Shown here: positions 13,113 to 15,578 of the stretch, one piece after another
How positions within the stretch are numbered: the first letter of the stretch is position 1
Layout: every line of letters begins with the position of its first letter
From: CALARM01 sp964431735
GTDB taxonomy: Bacteria > Vulcanimicrobiota > SpSt-956 > JAKJGF01
Direction: 5' to 3'
DNA: 15,578 bases
NCBI GenBank assembly: GCA_964431735.1
Contig: CAYSLJ010000160.1
Span: 1 to 15,578, forward strand
Notes under the pieces: generated by a model
Databases searched by the model: none
What the model saw: only the letters and a program-made list of their open reading frames with translations
Told to the model about the DNA's origin: nothing
Made by a program: the position numbers and the translations under genes

Positions 13113-14978
13113 ATGAAGATATCAGAAAATATAAGAACATCAAATATTGCACCACAGAAGAAAGTTAAAAAATCAGAAAAATGTCCTGTCCTTGAACAGA
13201 CAGATGTAGTACAGATAGGAAGTCACCTTAAAGAAGAAGGTATGGCTTCACAGGTTAAAGGTCAGCAAATGCAGGAAGAAGCAAAGTCACAAATAAAAGG
13301 CGATGTAGAGCAATTGAAACAGAGCAAACAGATGAAAGCCGATGCTGAGGCCATGAAATCAGCAGGAGAAGCTATTGAGAAAGCCGGTCATGAATTAGAG
13401 CAGAGCGGAACAGCAAAATTAGGAGAAAATCTTACAAAAGAAAAAACAGCTCATGAAGCAAAAGTAGGAGCCCATGGAAAATTCGAAGAATCCCTTTTCG
13501 AAGGAGAAACAGCGAAACTCTTTGAAGGTATGACTCTTGAGATTATGAAAGGCGGTCTGGAAGCGGAAAAAGCCGGTGACGATCTTGAAAAGAGCGGTAT
13601 TTCAAAATTTGGTACAGCCATAGCAGACAGGGAAGCCGGTGCAAAAATGGTAAAAGACGGAGCTAAAACAATAAAAAATTCCCTTGAACTGGAAAGACTG
13701 GGAGATGACCTTCAGGGTCAAGGCTTTACAGACTTAGATGCAGGTCTGGATAAGACAGCACAGGGAATAGATTTACTCGGTAAAGCACAGTTAGATTTCA
13801 AACTTGCTCACTGTCTTGAAAAAGAAGGAAATAAAGCTGCAACGGATTCTGCACATCTGACCCATAAGGCAGCAAAAAAGAAAGAAAAAGCACAGTCAGA
13901 AGAAGCAACGGCAGGAAAACTTAAAGGTATGGCTTCCGAAGCAGAAGGTAAAGCTGCTTTGAAAGAAGCAGAAGCACTTGTACATGCAAAAGATGGGCAG
14001 AATTTCGACCTTCTCTCTGCCATACTCGCCAAAAAAGCTGCCATAGACGGAGAATTCGGCGCAAAGATGGAAGCAACTGTAAGTGATCCTTCCTACAAAC
14101 CACTTGTAGAACATGCCAAACATGAAGTAGAACTTGCAACAAAAGTAGGCATAGAAAGAAAAACACAGGCAGAAACAGCCTTCGGCCAGGCAAAAGCCGA
14201 TATAACAGAAGCAAAAAGTCTTAAAGGCAAAGCAAAAGGACTTAAAGCTGATGCGGTAAAACTGGAAGCCCATGCAGCACATCTGAAAGAATGTGCAACA
14301 AAAACAGAGGAAGAAGCAGCGACACTGGGAGAACTTTCAAAGAAAAAACTCGAAGAAGCTGCAGGCAAAAAAGCTCAGGCCACAGAAGAAAAAACTAAAG
14401 GATTTGGTCTTAAAGGCGAAGGTCTTGCTCTTAAAGAACAGGGGCTCTTCGGAGTTTCATTCGGCGAAGCTATTGAGGGAGCATCAGTCAGGGCAGAAAG
14501 TGAAGCACTTGATAAGATGAAACTCGGAGATGTAATAGAAGATGCAGACTTCTCTGCAAAACAGGAAGCTCTTAAAGATATAATTGCAGGTCATGACCTG
14601 GAAGATGAAGCAATTAAGCTTCAGGGAGCAGCCCTGGAAGCAGCAAAGGCATTTGAAGGGATTCAGGATAAAGCTCTGAAGGATAAAGAAGGAGCACTGG
14701 CTGATATGGTATCTGCCAATACCCTGGAAGATGAAGCCATACAGGGCCAGAAAGAAGGACTCAGTGAATTCCTGGAAGGTGATAAACTGGTACACACAGG
14801 CAGAGATAAACAGGCTGCCGGTGAAGTCAAAGGCTCACATGCCCAGCAGCTCCGGGAAAAGACTATTAAAGATCTTAAGACACAGGGTCAGAAGATTAAA
14901 GCCGGTAAGGTAATCAAAGAAAAAGGTGACAAATACGTAGGTCTTGCAGAGGAAATATTAAAAGGACAGGGACAATAA
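13113..14978 (+). CDS. Leader-bearing, long helical Ala/Lys/Glu/Gly-rich repeat protein
   Basis: 621 residues, function unknown. Residues 1-37 are a leader starting MKISENIR and ending TDVVQIG (30-36), like those at 4209 and 2779-3789. The rest is almost entirely hydrophilic helix with few aromatics and only three Cys (24, 234, 394), built from degenerate repeats: AGHELEQSGTAKLGENL (91-107), AGDDLEKSGISKFGTAI (154-170) and LGDDLQGQGFTDLDAGL (196-212) are spaced 63 then 42 residues apart; a second pair, DLEDEAIKLQGAALEA (495-510) and TLEDEAIQGQKEGLSE (537-552), is 42 apart. The composition recalls LEA-like or coiled-coil structural proteins; that is resemblance only. GAGGAGG (13097-13103) stands nine bases before the ATG. 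A heptamer array starts one base after the stop and a terminator hairpin follows. Confidence 0.88.
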   Translation: MKISENIRTSNIAPQKKVKKSEKCPVLEQTDVVQIGSHLKEEGMASQVKGQQMQEEAKSQIKGDVEQLKQSKQMKADAEAMKSAGEAIEKAGHELEQSGTAKLGENLTKEKTAHEAKVGAHGKFEESLFEGETAKLFEGMTLEIMKGGLEAEKAGDDLEKSGISKFGTAIADREAGAKMVKDGAKTIKNSLELERLGDDLQGQGFTDLDAGLDKTAQGIDLLGKAQLDFKLAHCLEKEGNKAATDSAHLTHKAAKKKEKAQSEEATAGKLKGMASEAEGKAALKEAEALVHAKDGQNFDLLSAILAKKAAIDGEFGAKMEATVSDPSYKPLVEHAKHEVELATKVGIERKTQAETAFGQAKADITEAKSLKGKAKGLKADAVKLEAHAAHLKECATKTEEEAATLGELSKKKLEEAAGKKAQATEEKTKGFGLKGEGLALKEQGLFGVSFGEAIEGASVRAESEALDKMKLGDVIEDADFSAKQEALKDIIAGHDLEDEAIKLQGAALEAAKAFEGIQDKALKDKEGALADMVSANTLEDEAIQGQKEGLSEFLEGDKLVHTGRDKQAAGEVKGSHAQQLREKTIKDLKTQGQKIKAGKVIKEKGDKYVGLAEEILKGQGQ

Positions 14979-14979
14979 T

Positions 14980-15013
14980 CGTGACGCGTGACGCATGAAG
15001 CGTGACGCGTGAT
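14980..15013. repeat. ACGCGTN heptamer array 7
   Basis: CGTGACG units with one degenerate unit (GCATGAA) in the middle. It begins one base after the TAA of the 13113-14978 gene. Confidence 0.88.
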
Positions 15014-15041
15014 ACATAGAGTTGTCAGTAATGACTTTATT

Positions 15042-15081
15042 AATCACGAGACGTGAGACTCAGGTTTCACGTCTCGTGATT
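15042..15081 (+). terminator. Hairpin terminator candidate of the 13113-14978 gene
   Basis: AATCACGAGACGTGA (15042-15056) pairs perfectly with TCACGTCTCGTGATT (15067-15081) around ten bases; TTTTAAAT follows on the plus strand. It lies 63 bases past the stop codon. The T-run is short, and the stem itself has a 7-nt internal period, so it may be a repeat that also acts as a terminator. Confidence 0.6.
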
Positions 15082-15114
15082 TTAAATGGTGTCAGAGATA
15101 TATCACTGATTTTA

Positions 15115-15135
15115 GGTGTCAGGTGATGGGTGTCG
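15115..15135. repeat. GGTGTCA-type heptamer tract
   Basis: Three consecutive 7-nt units: GGTGTCA, GGTGATG, GGTGTCG. Confidence 0.6.
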
Positions 15136-15150
15136 GATTAAGAAGATTAA

Positions 15151-15178
15151 AACCTGGAGCTCAGAACCTGGAACTTGA
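15151..15178. repeat. AACCTGG-type heptamer tract
   Basis: Four 7-nt units: AACCTGG, AGCTCAG, AACCTGG, AACTTGA. The first and third are identical. Confidence 0.6.
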
Positions 15179-15254
15179 TTTTAACTGATGTCGAATTTAC
15201 CGCTGTCAGTAAGGGGTTGTCAAGAAATAACCTCATCATATTTACAGTCTATAT

Positions 15255-15284
15255 CGTAACGCGTAACGCGTAACGCGTTACGCG
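15255..15284. repeat. ACGCGTN heptamer array 8
   Basis: Four units (CGTAACG three times, then CGTTACG), joined directly to the 49-bp repeat that starts at 15284. Confidence 0.9.
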
Positions 15285-15332
15285 AGGATGATAACCATTC
15301 TAATAATTTGCCAGGGTTATTTTCTTACAGTC
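15284..15332 (+). repeat. Dispersed repeat, right copy (first copy at 1-49)
   Basis: Matches 1-49 at 42 of 49 ungapped positions in the same orientation. It follows a heptamer array directly. The complementary hairpin arm present at 56-86 is missing here. Confidence 0.75.
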
Positions 15333-15530
15333 AGTAAGTAGAGCCTATCGGAAAAGTAATATTTATTATACACCCTTCCGGGTGGTGAGGCTCTGGGTCA
15401 ACGAAGTCTCGGAAGGACAAAAAATATACCGTATTAACAGTAATTTGTAAATTAAATAAAGGGTATCTATAAAAAACTTCTGCCTGGCAGGCTCTGGAGA
15501 AGAAAAATTAGTTTTTTATACAGGAATTAT

Positions 15531-15578
15531 TGAGGTGAGCATAAATAATAAATATCTGCTCTCGTGACGCGTAACGCG
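15531..15578 (+). repeat. Half copy of the palindromic element at the window end
   Basis: TGAGGTGAGCATAAATAATA through GCTCTCGTGACGCG is the near-exact reverse complement of 3963-4005. It runs into a heptamer array (15563-15578) that is cut by the end of the window, so the other half probably lies outside. Confidence 0.85.

Larger units (their letters stand above)
14979..15578. other. Gene-free, repeat-rich right end
   Basis: No gene is supported in these 600 bases. They hold three ACGCGTN arrays (14980-15013, 15255-15284, 15563-15578), a terminator-like hairpin (15042-15081), two other 7-nt repeat tracts (15115-15135, 15151-15178), the right copy of the 49-bp repeat (15284-15332), a hairpin with arms CCTTCCG/CGGAAGG (15374-15380 with 15410-15416) and a half copy of the palindromic element (15531-15578). 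The composition mirrors region 1-670. Confidence 0.7.

Noticed and set aside
13808..14368. Several long minus-strand open frames within the helical-repeat gene
   Set aside because: They are antisense shadows of a repetitive Ala/Lys/Glu coding sequence; none has a ribosome site or plausible composition.

Overview
The window is AT-rich bacterial DNA with Shine-Dalgarno sites ahead of most genes, sigma70-like promoters and short intrinsic terminators. I count ten protein-coding genes and no RNA genes, CRISPR arrays, integrases or transposases. The mix (TPR proteins, a caspase-like/PD40 propeller protein, an ECF S component, lineage-specific proteins with a recurrent N-terminal leader) together with many dispersed heptanucleotide repeats suggests an uncultured, deeply branching bacterium. 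I think of Eremiobacterota/Xenobia-like lineages only because the leader motif looks familiar; this placement is weak.

Layout. 1-670: repeat-rich DNA without a credible gene. 671-2527 (-): APC-family amino-acid permease with a soluble tail. 2779-3789 (-): leader-bearing protein with an NCIAW cysteine/histidine domain. 3790-4208: divergent promoters around a palindromic repeat element. 4209-5000 (+): leader-bearing protein of unknown function, closed by a strong terminator. 5094-7073 (-): TPR protein with an inactivated M48-like peptidase domain. 7074-7331: a second, inverted copy of the palindromic element. 7332-8255 (+): YkgJ-type cysteine-cluster protein fused to TPRs. 8340-11613 (-): three-gene operon with two ATGA overlaps: inactivated caspase-like domain plus PD40 propeller, ECF transporter S component, and an unknown protein whose 3' end is duplicated just downstream. 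11966-12745 (-): acidic protein with four 15-residue repeats. 13113-14978 (+): 621-residue helical Ala/Lys/Glu/Gly-rich repeat protein with the leader. 14979-15578: repeat-rich DNA resembling the left end.

Two themes stand out. First, three otherwise unrelated proteins (2779-3789, 4209-5000, 13113-14978) begin with a similar leader (M-K/N-I near the start and a D-S/V-V/F motif around residues 28-33), and each has the palindrome TGTTAACA upstream of its start; they look like one co-regulated, possibly co-targeted family. Second, all nine arrays of the heptamer ACGCGTN lie between genes, two of them at the centre of a roughly 100-bp palindromic element, and other arrays of unrelated sequence share the same 7-nt period. 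Both window ends lie inside these repeats, so the window may be a contig broken at repeats.
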